From JANPPS01 sp965246835 (GTDB lineage Bacteria; Pseudomonadota; Alphaproteobacteria; Acetobacterales; Acetobacteraceae): DNA of 64,000 bases. The notes under the pieces are model-generated. The model saw only the letters and a list, made by a program, of their open reading frames with translations, made no database searches and was not told the origin of the DNA. Shown in pieces: positions 26,952 through 34,592 of this stretch. The position numbers and the translations under genes are program-made. The DNA is taken from the NCBI GenBank assembly GCA_965246835.1, contig CBDFFQ010000001.1:682001-746000 (forward strand). Reading direction: 5' to 3'. Each line of letters opens with the position of its first letter. Position 1 is the first letter of the stretch.

Positions 26952-27857
26952 CTAGCCGTGCAGCGTCACCACCGTCAGCTCCGGCGGCACGCCCAGCCGG
27001 ACCGGCGCCTTGCTGCAGCCGAGCCCGCCCGACACCACCATGGAATGCCCGGCCTCGCGAATGTGACCGTAGGCGAAGCGGTTGCCGTACATCGATGGCA
27101 CCACGAAGGAATGGCCCGCGACCCGAATCTGCCCGCCATGGGTATGCCCGCACATCGTGAGCCCTACGCGGCCGGGCACTCGTGTGAAGATGTCGGGCTC
27201 ATGCGCCAGCAGCACCGCCGGGGCGTCGTCGGTGAGCTGGGCCAGCGTGCCATCCAGGTCATCCATCCCGACCATGCGGCCCTGCACGCGGTAGATCCAG
27301 GCGCTGTCGGTGCCGGCGAGCCACACGCCGGCGCCGTGCGGAAGCCGGGTCACGCCATTGGCGAGCACGGGAATGCCGGCCTGCTCCAGGATGCCGTGGA
27401 TCTCGGGCGGCCCGTCGATCCGCCCGCCGGTCCGCCCGAGCTGGGCGTAGCGCGGATCGTCCCACCAATCATGGTTGCCCAGGATGGCGTAACGGCCCAG
27501 CGGCGCCCGCAGCTGCGCCAGGGTGTGCGCGACGGACCGGTTGTCCACCACGCGCTTCACATACCGGAACTGACCCGGCAGATCGCCCAGGATGACATGC
27601 ACATCCGGCCGCACGGCGTTGGCGGCCTCGACGATCCGCTCCACCCGCGGCAACGTCATCCACGGCATGCCGGCATGCAGGTCGGCGATGGCGCAAATGG
27701 TCAAAGGCGGCCGATCGCCCCAGCCAGCCATCGCCACCGCATAGCGCTGCACGATCAACCGGAACCCCGGTTCGATCACCCCGGCATAGGCGGCGCCGGC
27801 CCCGCCGGATGCGGCAAGAGCGAGGCCCGAGCGCAGCAGGCCGCGGCGACCCAGCAT
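26952..27857 (-). CDS. Metallophosphoesterase with signal sequence
   Basis: 301 residues. The N-terminus GRRGLLRSGLALAASGG has twin arginines and a hydrophobic stretch ending AAYAG, consistent with Tat or Sec export. The calcineurin-like motifs are complete: ICAIADLHAGMPW (D-x-H), VILGDLPG (GD), ILGNHDWWDD (GNHD), VLLAHEPD (H), and LTMCGHTHGGQIRV (GHTH). Such enzymes use two metals to hydrolyse phosphomonoesters or diesters; homologues include UDP-diacylglucosamine hydrolase-like YkuE proteins. The stop lies just right of the 25-bp array, and the gene is 1 bp from the peroxiredoxin stop upstream. Confidence 0.88.
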   Translation of the reverse strand: MLGRRGLLRSGLALAASGGAGAAYAGVIEPGFRLIVQRYAVAMAGWGDRPPLTICAIADLHAGMPWMTLPRVERIVEAANAVRPDVHVILGDLPGQFRYVKRVVDNRSVAHTLAQLRAPLGRYAILGNHDWWDDPRYAQLGRTGGRIDGPPEIHGILEQAGIPVLANGVTRLPHGAGVWLAGTDSAWIYRVQGRMVGMDDLDGTLAQLTDDAPAVLLAHEPDIFTRVPGRVGLTMCGHTHGGQIRVAGHSFVVPSMYGNRFAYGHIREAGHSMVVSGGLGCSKAPVRLGVPPELTVVTLHG

Positions 27858-27858
27858 G

Positions 27859-28338
27859 CTACAGCGCGGCCAGCACGCTCTCGGCGTTGCTCACGTCGAA
27901 CCCGCCCGGCGCCTCGACCTGCAGGGTCTTCACGTGCCCGTCCTGCACCACCATGGCATAGCGCTGACTGCGCATGCCCAGGCCGCGCGCCATGAGATCG
28001 AGCTCCAGGCCGAGCGCCTTCGTGAACGCGCCACTGCCGTCCGCCAGCATGGTGATGCGGCCGTCCACGCCCTGATCCTTGGCCCAGGCGTTCATCACGA
28101 ACGGGTCGTTGACCGCCAGGCACACCACGCGGTCGACACCCTTGGCCTTCAATGCGTCCAAATTCTGCAGGAAGCCCGGCAGGTGCTTCGCGCTGCAGGT
28201 TGGCGTGAAGGCGCCTGGCACCGCGAACAGCACGACCTTGCCCGTCCCGAACACCTCCTCCGTGCTGGCCTCCTTCGGGCCGTCGGCCGTGGCTGAGGTG
28301 AGCTTCTGGCTGGGAATGGCGTCGCCGACCTTGATCAT
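27859..28338 (-). CDS. Peroxiredoxin, Prx5/redoxin type
   Basis: 159 residues. It reduces peroxides through a peroxidatic cysteine. The signature PGAFTPTCSAKHLPGF places that Cys at residue 48, and IKVGDAIPSQKLTS starts the fold. VVCLAVNDPFVMNAWAKDQG and GLGMRSQRYAMVVQDGHVK are family segments. No obvious resolving cysteine is seen near the end, so it may use glutathione or glutaredoxin. It is transcribed with the metallophosphoesterase and divergent from yqgE. Confidence 0.93.
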   Translation of the reverse strand: MIKVGDAIPSQKLTSATADGPKEASTEEVFGTGKVVLFAVPGAFTPTCSAKHLPGFLQNLDALKAKGVDRVVCLAVNDPFVMNAWAKDQGVDGRITMLADGSGAFTKALGLELDLMARGLGMRSQRYAMVVQDGHVKTLQVEAPGGFDVSNAESVLAAL

Positions 28339-28466
28339 GGTGTCCCCTGTCGATGTTGCGGCGCAGGATTAGCGGGGCGCGGCCCGGGTGTCACGGGGGA
28401 TCGCGATCACGGCGGGGGCGCGAGATGACGCTTGCCCTCCGGCGGCGCAGGCCCAAGATTGATCGC

Positions 28467-29057
28467 ATGAAACAGAAGGCCTCCCCTCCCGTGCTTCCCG
28501 GCGACAGCGACCTTACCGGTCAGCTGCTGATCGCCATGCCCGCCATGGAAGACCCGAACTTCGCCCATAGCGTGATTTTGCTGTGCGCCCATACCGATGA
28601 GGGCGCCATGGGGATCGTGCTGAACCAGCCGCTGGCCAAGCCGAGCTTCGACGCGCTGCTGGAACAGCTCGACGTGAAGCCGGTCCCGCCCGCGCGGCAG
28701 ATCCAGCTCTGCCAGGGTGGGCCCGTCGATCATGGCCGCGGCTTCGTGCTGCACACCTCGGATTGGACCAGCGATGGCAGCCTGCGGGTGGATGACGGCC
28801 TGGCGCTGACCGCGAGCCTCGATGTGCTGCAGGAGATCGCGCAGGGTGGCGGCCCGCGGCAGGGGTTGCTGGCGTTGGGATACGCGCATTGGGGCCCCGG
28901 GCAGCTCGATCAGGAGATGCAGGAAAACGTGTGGCTCTCGGCCCCGGCGCCGCTCGCGCTGCTGTTCGACGCCGAGCATGACACCAAATGGCGGCGGGCA
29001 CTCGGTATCTTGCGGGTGGACCCATCGTTACTGTCGGGGGTTGCCGGGCACGCCTAA
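28467..29057 (+). CDS. YqgE/AlgH family protein
   Basis: 196 residues from the ATG at 28467; the frame extends upstream but the N-terminus KASPPVLPGDSDLTGQLLIA fits the family. Typical segments are MPAMEDPNFAHSVILLCAHT, GAMGIVLNQPLAKPSFD, LCQGGPVDHGRGFVLHTSDW, and ALGYAHWGPGQLDQEMQENV. The fold is known but the function is not; AlgH was named for an effect on alginate production. It is divergent from the peroxiredoxin gene. Confidence 0.92.
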   Translation: MKQKASPPVLPGDSDLTGQLLIAMPAMEDPNFAHSVILLCAHTDEGAMGIVLNQPLAKPSFDALLEQLDVKPVPPARQIQLCQGGPVDHGRGFVLHTSDWTSDGSLRVDDGLALTASLDVLQEIAQGGGPRQGLLALGYAHWGPGQLDQEMQENVWLSAPAPLALLFDAEHDTKWRRALGILRVDPSLLSGVAGHA

Positions 29058-29075
29058 CGTCACGCTAACCTTATA

Positions 29076-29091
29076 AGTTCGTAAACGAACT
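29076..29091. promoter_or_regulatory. Perfect 7-2-7 palindrome upstream of the PEP-CTERM gene
   Basis: AGTTCGT and ACGAACT flank two A residues, in an AT-rich island (CTTATAAG before it) about 100 bp upstream of the ATG at 29191. It could be an operator or a short hairpin after yqgE; there is no T-tract. Confidence 0.35.
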
Positions 29092-29190
29092 GATTTAACT
29101 GGCGAGCTTCGAAGCTGGGCGCACAGATGGCGATGCCCGGTCATTCGGCGCCGCATCGGTGCCGCCGGGACCACTTTCGGAGCTGGTCCA

Positions 29191-30012
29191 ATGTCGAAAT
29201 CCATCATCGTATTCGGAGCCTTGGCGTGCCTCACCGCCCTGCCTGCGGCTGCGGCGCCGTTCACCTTCAGCACGGGCTCTGCCGACGGCAAGCTCGGCTC
29301 CCTTTCCCGGCCCGCGACCGGCAGCCTAATCGAGACGGAGTCCGCCGATGACTTCGTGCTCGGCCAGGGAACCCGGCTCACCTCCGGCAGCTTCGTCGGG
29401 CTGATCACCGGCGGCAATGCGACGATCGGCAGCGTGGACACAGAGATCTACCGTGTCTTCCCGCTCGACAGCGCGAACCCGCCCTCCGGCAAAGTGCCGA
29501 CGCGGGCCAACTCGCCCTCGGACGTGGCGCTGACCACCCGGGACTCCGCGGCAGGCACGCTTAGCTACACCACGACAGTGCTGGCCAAAAGCTTTACGGT
29601 TTCCAACACGGTGCAGAGCGGAATCAACGGCGCCACCCCGCTCACGAAGGGCGAGGGGCCAGCTACCGGACAATTGGTGCAATTCGATTTCACGCTGACC
29701 ACGCCGATCGACCTGCCGGCCGACCACTACTTCTTTGTGCCGCAGGTCGCGGTAAACGGCGGCAGCTTCCTGTGGGCCTCGGCCCCAAAACCGATCGTGG
29801 CGCCCGGGACGCCGTTCGTGCCGGACCTTCAGAGCTGGATCCGGAACGAGGACCTGGCGCCCGACTGGCTGCGCCTCGGCACGGACATCACCGGTCAGGG
29901 CCCGTTCAATGCAACGTTTGCGCTGAACGGCGTGACGGTGCCTGAGCCGTTGAGCTTGGCGCTGGTCGCGACCGGGTTGTTCGCGGTGGGTGTGCTGCGG
30001 CGCCGGATCTAG
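29191..30012 (+). CDS. PEP-CTERM sorted exported protein
   Basis: 273 residues with a GGAG ribosome-binding site. An N-terminal signal peptide (MSKSIIVFGALACLTALPAA, cleavage after AAA) is followed by a Thr/Ser-rich, probably beta-sandwich domain. The end VPEPLSLALVATGLFAVGVL plus RRRI is a textbook PEP-CTERM tripartite tail: the PEP motif, a hydrophobic helix and a basic cap. Such proteins are cleaved by an exosortase and usually go to the cell surface, often with exopolysaccharide. No exosortase gene lies in the window. Cargo function is unknown. The stop lies 2 bp from the convergent HAD gene. Confidence 0.9.
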   Translation: MSKSIIVFGALACLTALPAAAAPFTFSTGSADGKLGSLSRPATGSLIETESADDFVLGQGTRLTSGSFVGLITGGNATIGSVDTEIYRVFPLDSANPPSGKVPTRANSPSDVALTTRDSAAGTLSYTTTVLAKSFTVSNTVQSGINGATPLTKGEGPATGQLVQFDFTLTTPIDLPADHYFFVPQVAVNGGSFLWASAPKPIVAPGTPFVPDLQSWIRNEDLAPDWLRLGTDITGQGPFNATFALNGVTVPEPLSLALVATGLFAVGVLRRRI

Positions 30013-30014
30013 GC

Positions 30015-30860
30015 TTACCAAGCGAAGTGGGGAATTGCGGCGGTGGGGAACAGGCCCGCCGCCGCAGACTCCGCCTCGATGCGGGCGGGGTCACCGGCCA
30101 GGTGCTCGCCATGCAGCCCGCCCAGGACCCAGCAGGCATCAATCCCCACCGCGGCGGCCCCGGCGATGTCTGTGCGCAGCGCATCGCCCACCGCCAGCAC
30201 GCGGGCCGCGCCGAGCATGTCGAACACCGGGGTATAGATCGCCGGGTCCGGCTTGCCCAAATTCCGCACGTCGCCGCCCATCGCCGCATACCGCACCGCG
30301 AGCGTCCCGGCGCACACGACGCGTACGCCGCCGCGGATCACCTCGAGGTCAGGGTTGGCGCAGATCATCTTCAGGCCGTGCCGCGCCGCCTCCTCCAGGA
30401 TGGCATCGAAGGCGGCGGGATCCGTGGGGTTGGCGTGATCGTCGGGCCCGGTGTTCAGCATAAAATCCGCGCCGCCCGGGCTATCGGCGATCGCGTAGTC
30501 CAGGCCATGCACCACGTTGCGGTCCCGTTCCGGCCCCAGATGATACAGCCGGGGGCCGAGTGCCCGATACCAATCATCCGGGCGGTCCCGCAGCATGAGG
30601 AACGTGGCCTCGCCGGAGGTCATGACGCCATCATAGTGGTGGTCGGGGATGCCCATGGAGCGCAACTGCTCCCGCACCGGTTCGGCCCGGCGCGGCGCGT
30701 TGGACAGCAGCACGATCCGCTTGCCCGCGCCATGCAGCGCCGCCAGGCACTCGGCCGCACCCGGATAGGGCCGAACCCCGTCATGGATCACGCCCCAGAG
30801 GTCGAGGATGAACCCGTCATACTCGGCGGCCAAGGGCCCGAACCGGTCGATGTGCTTCAT
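30015..30860 (-). CDS. HAD superfamily class IIA hydrolase (TIGR01459 type)
   Basis: 281 residues. Motif I is GFILDLWGVIHDGVRPYPGA; IVLLSNAPRRAEPVREQL is motif II; the C-terminal KPDPAIYTPVFDML and RVLAVGDALRTDIAGAAAVG are motifs III and IV. The large C2 cap lies between residues ~70 and 190. This subgroup, typical of alphaproteobacteria, is related to NagD phosphatases; the substrate is unknown. Its ATG overlaps the pyrD stop by 4 bp, indicating coupling. Confidence 0.9.
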   Translation of the reverse strand: MKHIDRFGPLAAEYDGFILDLWGVIHDGVRPYPGAAECLAALHGAGKRIVLLSNAPRRAEPVREQLRSMGIPDHHYDGVMTSGEATFLMLRDRPDDWYRALGPRLYHLGPERDRNVVHGLDYAIADSPGGADFMLNTGPDDHANPTDPAAFDAILEEAARHGLKMICANPDLEVIRGGVRVVCAGTLAVRYAAMGGDVRNLGKPDPAIYTPVFDMLGAARVLAVGDALRTDIAGAAAVGIDACWVLGGLHGEHLAGDPARIEAESAAAGLFPTAAIPHFAW

Positions 30861-31900
30861 AGCGCTGATCCCACCGCGTCCCGGATTCCTGCAAAGCCCC
30901 GTATGTCCAATGCCGCGCGCAGCTCTCGTTTCAGGCGGGGAATCAGCGCCGGGCCGGCGTAGCTGAAGGCGGTGTAGAGCTGCACGAGCGAGGCGCCGGC
31001 CTGGATCTTGTCCAGCACGTCCGCCCCGGTGGCCACGCCGCCGCAGCCGATCAGCACCAGCCGGCCCCGGGCGAGCCGCGCCGTCCGCGCCAGCACCGCC
31101 GTGCTGGCGGCCCGGAGGGGCTCGCCCGACAGGCCGCCGGTCTCCGCCCGGTGCGGGGAGCGCAGGCTCGCAGGGCGTTCGATGGTGGTGTTCGACACGA
31201 TCAGGCCCTCGGCCCCGCCCGCAACGGCGGTCTCGACGATGGCTTCGAGCCCGCCTTCCGGCAGGTCTGGCGCAATCTTGACCAGCAAGGGCGGGCGGCG
31301 CGGCACGTGCGCGCGGATGGCGGCCAGGATGCCGGCCAGGCGCGCCTCCCCCTGCAGGTCCCGCAAGCCCGGCGTGTTCGGGCTGCTCACGTTGATCACG
31401 ATGTAGTCCGCGTGCGGCGCCACGGCTGCGACCAGGCGGGGGTAGTCGCGCTCGGGGTCGGCGCCCTCCTTGTTGATGCCGACATTGGCGCCGAGCGGGA
31501 CCGTTCGCGGTGCATGGGCGAGGCGTGTCATGAAGGCATTCAGGCCTTGGTTGTTCAGCCCATAGCGGTTGATGACGGCGCGGTCGGCCTCCAGCCGGAA
31601 CACGCGGGGCGCCGGGTTGCCGGCTTGCGGCAGGGGCGTGACGGTGCCGGCCTCCAGCAGGCCGAAGCCGAGCCGGGCCAGGCCGCGCAGCGCCATCGCA
31701 TCCTTGTCGAACCCGGCGGCGAGCCCGATCGGGTTGCGGAAATGCAGTCCCAGCGCATCGATCGCGAGCGCCGGGTCATCGGGGGAGGCATCGCGCCCGG
31801 CCAGGCCCAGGCGGATCGCAGTGATGGCAAGGCGATGCGCCCGCTCCGCCTCGCAGCGGCGGAGCAACGGGGTGAGGCCAGAGGCGAGAGCTGCGAACAT
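30857..31900 (-). CDS. pyrD: Dihydroorotate dehydrogenase (quinone), class 2
   Basis: 347 residues. It oxidises dihydroorotate to orotate in pyrimidine synthesis and passes electrons to quinone at the inner membrane. The N-terminal amphipathic segment (MFAALASGLTPLLRRCEAER) is the membrane-associated region of class 2 enzymes. FRNPIGLAAGFDKDAMALRG, VNVSSPNTPGLRDLQ (with the catalytic Ser), and LIVSNTTIERP are diagnostic. GRLVLIGCGGVATGADVLDK is the FMN phosphate-binding part. It is followed by the HAD gene in a two-gene unit. Confidence 0.96.
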   Translation of the reverse strand: MFAALASGLTPLLRRCEAERAHRLAITAIRLGLAGRDASPDDPALAIDALGLHFRNPIGLAAGFDKDAMALRGLARLGFGLLEAGTVTPLPQAGNPAPRVFRLEADRAVINRYGLNNQGLNAFMTRLAHAPRTVPLGANVGINKEGADPERDYPRLVAAVAPHADYIVINVSSPNTPGLRDLQGEARLAGILAAIRAHVPRRPPLLVKIAPDLPEGGLEAIVETAVAGGAEGLIVSNTTIERPASLRSPHRAETGGLSGEPLRAASTAVLARTARLARGRLVLIGCGGVATGADVLDKIQAGASLVQLYTAFSYAGPALIPRLKRELRAALDIRGFAGIRDAVGSAL

Positions 31901-31966
31901 GCCGGGGTGTCTGCCTGATCGGCTGCCGGTTGAGAAGGGCGCGGCGTCCGCCTACATGGCGGGATC

Positions 31967-32185
31967 ATGTGGAACGAACCCTATCTCGAGACCTGTTGCC
32001 GGGCGGCGCTGCATCGGCTGGTGCTGTGCGGCGATGTGGCGCGGCCTCCGGGGCTGAAGGATGGGCCGTGCCTGGTGCGGCTGGCGGAGCTCGGGTTCTG
32101 CGCCGAACGGCCGGATGGGCGCTACGGTGTCACGGATTCCGGCACGGCGCGGCATGGGAGCGAAATCCTGCATTCCTCGCCATAG
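31967..32185 (+). CDS. Small conserved hypothetical protein
   Basis: 72 residues. The body MWNEPYLETCCRAALHRLVL, GLKDGPCLVRLAELGFCAER and GRYGVTDSGTARHGSEIL looks like a small winged-helix-type unit, the GRYxxTxxGxxRH pattern being common in such folds. I do not recognise a named family. It is divergent from pyrD (66 bp), and its 3' end overlaps the convergent hypothetical gene by 64 bp, so one of the two ends may be wrongly assigned. Confidence 0.6.
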   Translation: MWNEPYLETCCRAALHRLVLCGDVARPPGLKDGPCLVRLAELGFCAERPDGRYGVTDSGTARHGSEILHSSP

Positions 32186-32517
32186 TCGCGCACGATCCCG
32201 GCCCGGCGCAGCGGAAACCTCAGCCGCTCGATCGCTTCGGTCCAGAGATGCCAGTCGCAGCGTTCCCGGGCGCGGGCCTTGTCGGGCGCGCGGCCGCGGC
32301 GGCCCCAATGGCGCAGGATGCGGACATGCAGCAGCTCGATCCGGCGGTGGCGATACAGGCCGTCCAGGCATTTCAGCACGTCTTCCACCCGGCACGGGCC
32401 TGGTGGCAGCGGCGCGCCGTATTGCCGGGCCATCAGGGTGGCCATGGCCCAGAACCATGCCGTCTCTGCGGAATCGAATGGCGCTATCGGTGCAGTTTCG
32501 ATGACGCGAGACGGCAT
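32122..32517 (-). CDS. Conserved hypothetical protein of acetic acid bacteria type
   Basis: 131 residues from the ATG at 32517, chosen because GGAG lies 7 bp upstream; the Met pair at 32541-32544 has no such site. Segments AWFWAMATLMARQYGAPLPP, RVEDVLKCLDGLYRHRRIEL, LLHVRILRHWGRRGRAPDKA, and ERCDWHLWTEAIERLRFPLR are rich in Trp and Arg. From memory, this pattern belongs to a family found in Acetobacteraceae and relatives; its function is unknown. It is divergent from the S24 repressor gene, which may control it through the shared intergenic region. Confidence 0.72.
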   Translation of the reverse strand: MPSRVIETAPIAPFDSAETAWFWAMATLMARQYGAPLPPGPCRVEDVLKCLDGLYRHRRIELLHVRILRHWGRRGRAPDKARARERCDWHLWTEAIERLRFPLRRAGIVRDYGEECRISLPCRAVPESVTP

Positions 32518-32572
32518 GGGGACGCTCCGGGACAGGAACATCATAAGAACATTTACCCATTCCGCAGGCAAG

Positions 32573-32618
32573 AGGAATTTCCTAGTTGCAACGGTGTCAA
32601 TTCCTAGGCACGATACCG
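32573..32618. promoter_or_regulatory. Candidate repressor operators between the hypothetical gene and the S24 repressor
   Basis: AGGAATTTCCT (32573-32583) is a palindrome with one central base. CGGTGTC (32592-32598) and GATACCG (32612-32618) form a dyad with one mismatch around CCTAGG (32603-32608). AATT(T)CCTAG occurs in both. Such paired dyads in a divergent promoter fit operators for the neighbouring LexA/CI-like protein; this is inference. Confidence 0.45.
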
Positions 32619-32667
32619 AAATTGAACCGACTCGCCCAACAAACCTCAACAGACCGAGTGGTCCCGC

Positions 32668-33309
32668 ATGAAGCACGATGAAGTCTGGCGCGCGCTCGAC
32701 ACGTTGGCGGCCGAATATGGCCTGTCCGCCTCGGGCCTGGCGAAGCGGTCCGGTCTGGACGCCACCACGTTCAACCCCAGCAAGCGCCGCATGCCCGATG
32801 GCCGCGCCCGCTGGCCCAGCACGGAAAGCCTCGCCAAGGTGCTGGACGCCACTGGCGCCAGCCTCGAGGCGTTCACGGCGCTGGTCACGGGCGCCCGCGC
32901 CGCCTCCGCCAACCGCCCGCCGCGGCGCATTCCCTTGCTCGGTCTGGCACAGGCCGGTGGCGAAGGGTATTTCGACGATGCCGGCTTCCCGGTCGGCGGC
33001 AGCTGGGACGAGGTCGGCCTGCCGGAGATCGGCGGTGACCTGCATGCCTACGCGCTGGAGATCGCCGGGGACAGCATGGAGCCGGTGTTCCGCGACGGGG
33101 ACATGGTGGTGGTGAGCCCGGCCGCGCCCATCCGCCGCGGAGACCGCGTGGTCGCCCGCACCATCGAGGGAGAGGTCATGGCCAAGCAGCTCGCCCGCCG
33201 CTCCGCCAAGCGGATCGAGCTGAAAAGCCTCAACCCCGCGCATAGGGATCGCAGCTTCGACCTGACGGAGGTCGCCTGGCTGCACCGGATCATCTGGGCG
33301 AGCCAATAA
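32668..33309 (+). CDS. S24 family LexA/CI-like transcriptional repressor
   Basis: 213 residues. A helix-turn-helix domain (residues ~4-72: YGLSASGLAKRSGLDATTF, then WPSTESLAKVLDATGASLEA) is joined to an S24 peptidase domain. A possible self-cleavage site Ala96-Gly97 lies in GLAQAGGEGYFD, the catalytic Ser136 in EIAGDSMEPVFRDGDMVV, and Lys173 in GEVMAKQLARRS. The enzyme would inactivate itself on RecA activation, as CI and LexA do. It is not LexA itself, which has a different DNA-binding domain. No prophage genes are nearby. In alphaproteobacteria, homologues stand alone as regulators. Confidence 0.88.
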   Translation: MKHDEVWRALDTLAAEYGLSASGLAKRSGLDATTFNPSKRRMPDGRARWPSTESLAKVLDATGASLEAFTALVTGARAASANRPPRRIPLLGLAQAGGEGYFDDAGFPVGGSWDEVGLPEIGGDLHAYALEIAGDSMEPVFRDGDMVVVSPAAPIRRGDRVVARTIEGEVMAKQLARRSAKRIELKSLNPAHRDRSFDLTEVAWLHRIIWASQ

Positions 33310-33350
33310 CGGAAAACACTTGGCGTCCGGCCCGGCGCCGCGCCAGCATG

Positions 33351-33368
33351 GCCCTCCACTCGGAGGGC
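33351..33368 (+). promoter_or_regulatory. Hairpin enclosing the ribosome-binding site of the DUF1194 gene
   Basis: GCCCTCC (33351-33357) pairs perfectly with GGAGGGC (33362-33368) across a 4-nt loop. The 3' arm contains the Shine-Dalgarno sequence GGAGG, 8 bp before the ATG at 33375, so the folded mRNA would hide it. Confidence 0.5.
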
Positions 33369-33374
33369 TGGCCC

Positions 33375-34088
33375 ATGCGCGTGCTGATCCTGCTGCTGCT
33401 GCTCACCGGTATCGCCCGCGCGGCCGAGCCGGTGGACCTCACCCTTGTGCTGGTGTCGGACGTGTCCCGCAGCGTCGATGACGCCGAGTTCCGCATGCAG
33501 AAAGAGGGCTACGCCGCCGCCTTCAACGACCCCCGCGTATTGGCCGCGATCCGGGGCGGGGCCATCGGCTCCATCGCCGTGGCCTATGTCGAGTTCGCCG
33601 GCAGCAGCGAGGTTCGCACCGTCCTGGACTGGCGCGTGATCCGCGACGCCGGCAGCGCCCGGGCGTTCACGGACGCGATCAATGCGGCGCCGCGCAGCTT
33701 CTGGGGCCGCACCAGCATCAGCGGCGGGATCGACCGCGCGATGCAGATGCAGGCCGAAAGCGGCTACGAGACGCAGCGCCGGGTGATCGACGTGGCGGGA
33801 GACGGCACCAACAACTCGGGCCGCGAGGTGGATGCGGCGCGGGATGACGCGGTGACGGCCGGGGTCACGATCAATGGCCTCGCGATCATCAACGAGCATC
33901 CCGTCAGCTACAGCTTCGCCCATGTGCAGCCGCCGGGCGGGCTCACGGAATGGTATCGCCAGCACGTGATCGGCGGACCCGGCGCGTTCGTGCTGGAAGT
34001 GCGCGAGTTCAGTCAGTTCGGCGAGGCGATGACCCGCAAGCTGATCAACGAGATTGCCGCCCTGCCGGGGCCGCAGCCGCCGGGCTGA
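33375..34088 (+). CDS. DUF1194 (von Willebrand A-like) secreted protein
   Basis: 237 residues. The start at 33375 is preceded by GGAGG and gives a signal peptide (MRVLILLLLLTGIARAAEP, cleavage after ARA). The mature part begins VDLTLVLVSDVSRSVDD, a degenerate metal-ion site (DxSxS type) of a VWA fold, and continues with RVLAAIRGGAIGSIAVAYVE, RTSISGGIDRAMQMQAESG, and IDVAGDGTNNSGREVDAAR. DUF1194 proteins are common in alphaproteobacteria and their role is unknown; binding to a surface partner is plausible. Confidence 0.88.
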   Translation: MRVLILLLLLTGIARAAEPVDLTLVLVSDVSRSVDDAEFRMQKEGYAAAFNDPRVLAAIRGGAIGSIAVAYVEFAGSSEVRTVLDWRVIRDAGSARAFTDAINAAPRSFWGRTSISGGIDRAMQMQAESGYETQRRVIDVAGDGTNNSGREVDAARDDAVTAGVTINGLAIINEHPVSYSFAHVQPPGGLTEWYRQHVIGGPGAFVLEVREFSQFGEAMTRKLINEIAALPGPQPPG

Positions 34089-34190
34089 GGCCCGCAGAGG
34101 TATGTATCTGCTTCTAACATTTCCGTCAGGCCCTGAACCCCGGCACCCCTCACCCGTCTAGGTCGCGACCACGCGAGAGACCTCGACGTC

Positions 34191-34592
34191 ATGAGCTTCC
34201 AGCCGGCGACCACAACCGAAATCATCCCCGTCCTGGCCGAGACCCTCCGCATCGAGACGCGGGAGATCGAGACCGGGCACGTCACCGTCCACAAGACAGT
34301 GACGGAGCGGGACGAGGTCGTGGACGCCTTGCTCAAGCGGCAGGACATCGAGGTCGAGCGTGTGGCGATCGACCGCGTCGTGACCGAAGCGCCGCCGGTC
34401 CGGCAGGAGGGGGACACGATGATCGTTCCCATCCTGGAGGAGAGACTGGTCGTGGAGAAACGGCTGGTCCTGAAGGAAGAGCTGCACATCCGGACCATCC
34501 GGTCCGAACGCGCAGTCCAGCAAACCGTGCGGCTGCGCACGGAACACGCGACGATTGACGAACATCCACCCACCCCAGGAGATACCCCATGA
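34191..34592 (+). CDS. YsnF/AvaK (DUF2382) domain protein
   Basis: 133 residues, all DUF2382-like: IIPVLAETLRIETREIETGH, DIEVERVAIDRVVTEAPPVR, TMIVPILEERLVVEKRLVLK, and RTIRSERAVQQTVRLRTEHA. This domain is associated with stress, heat and desiccation responses, without known catalysis. It is charged and soluble. Its stop overlaps the ATG of the next gene, which carries the same domain, so the pair is co-translated. Confidence 0.85.
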   Translation: MSFQPATTTEIIPVLAETLRIETREIETGHVTVHKTVTERDEVVDALLKRQDIEVERVAIDRVVTEAPPVRQEGDTMIVPILEERLVVEKRLVLKEELHIRTIRSERAVQQTVRLRTEHATIDEHPPTPGDTP

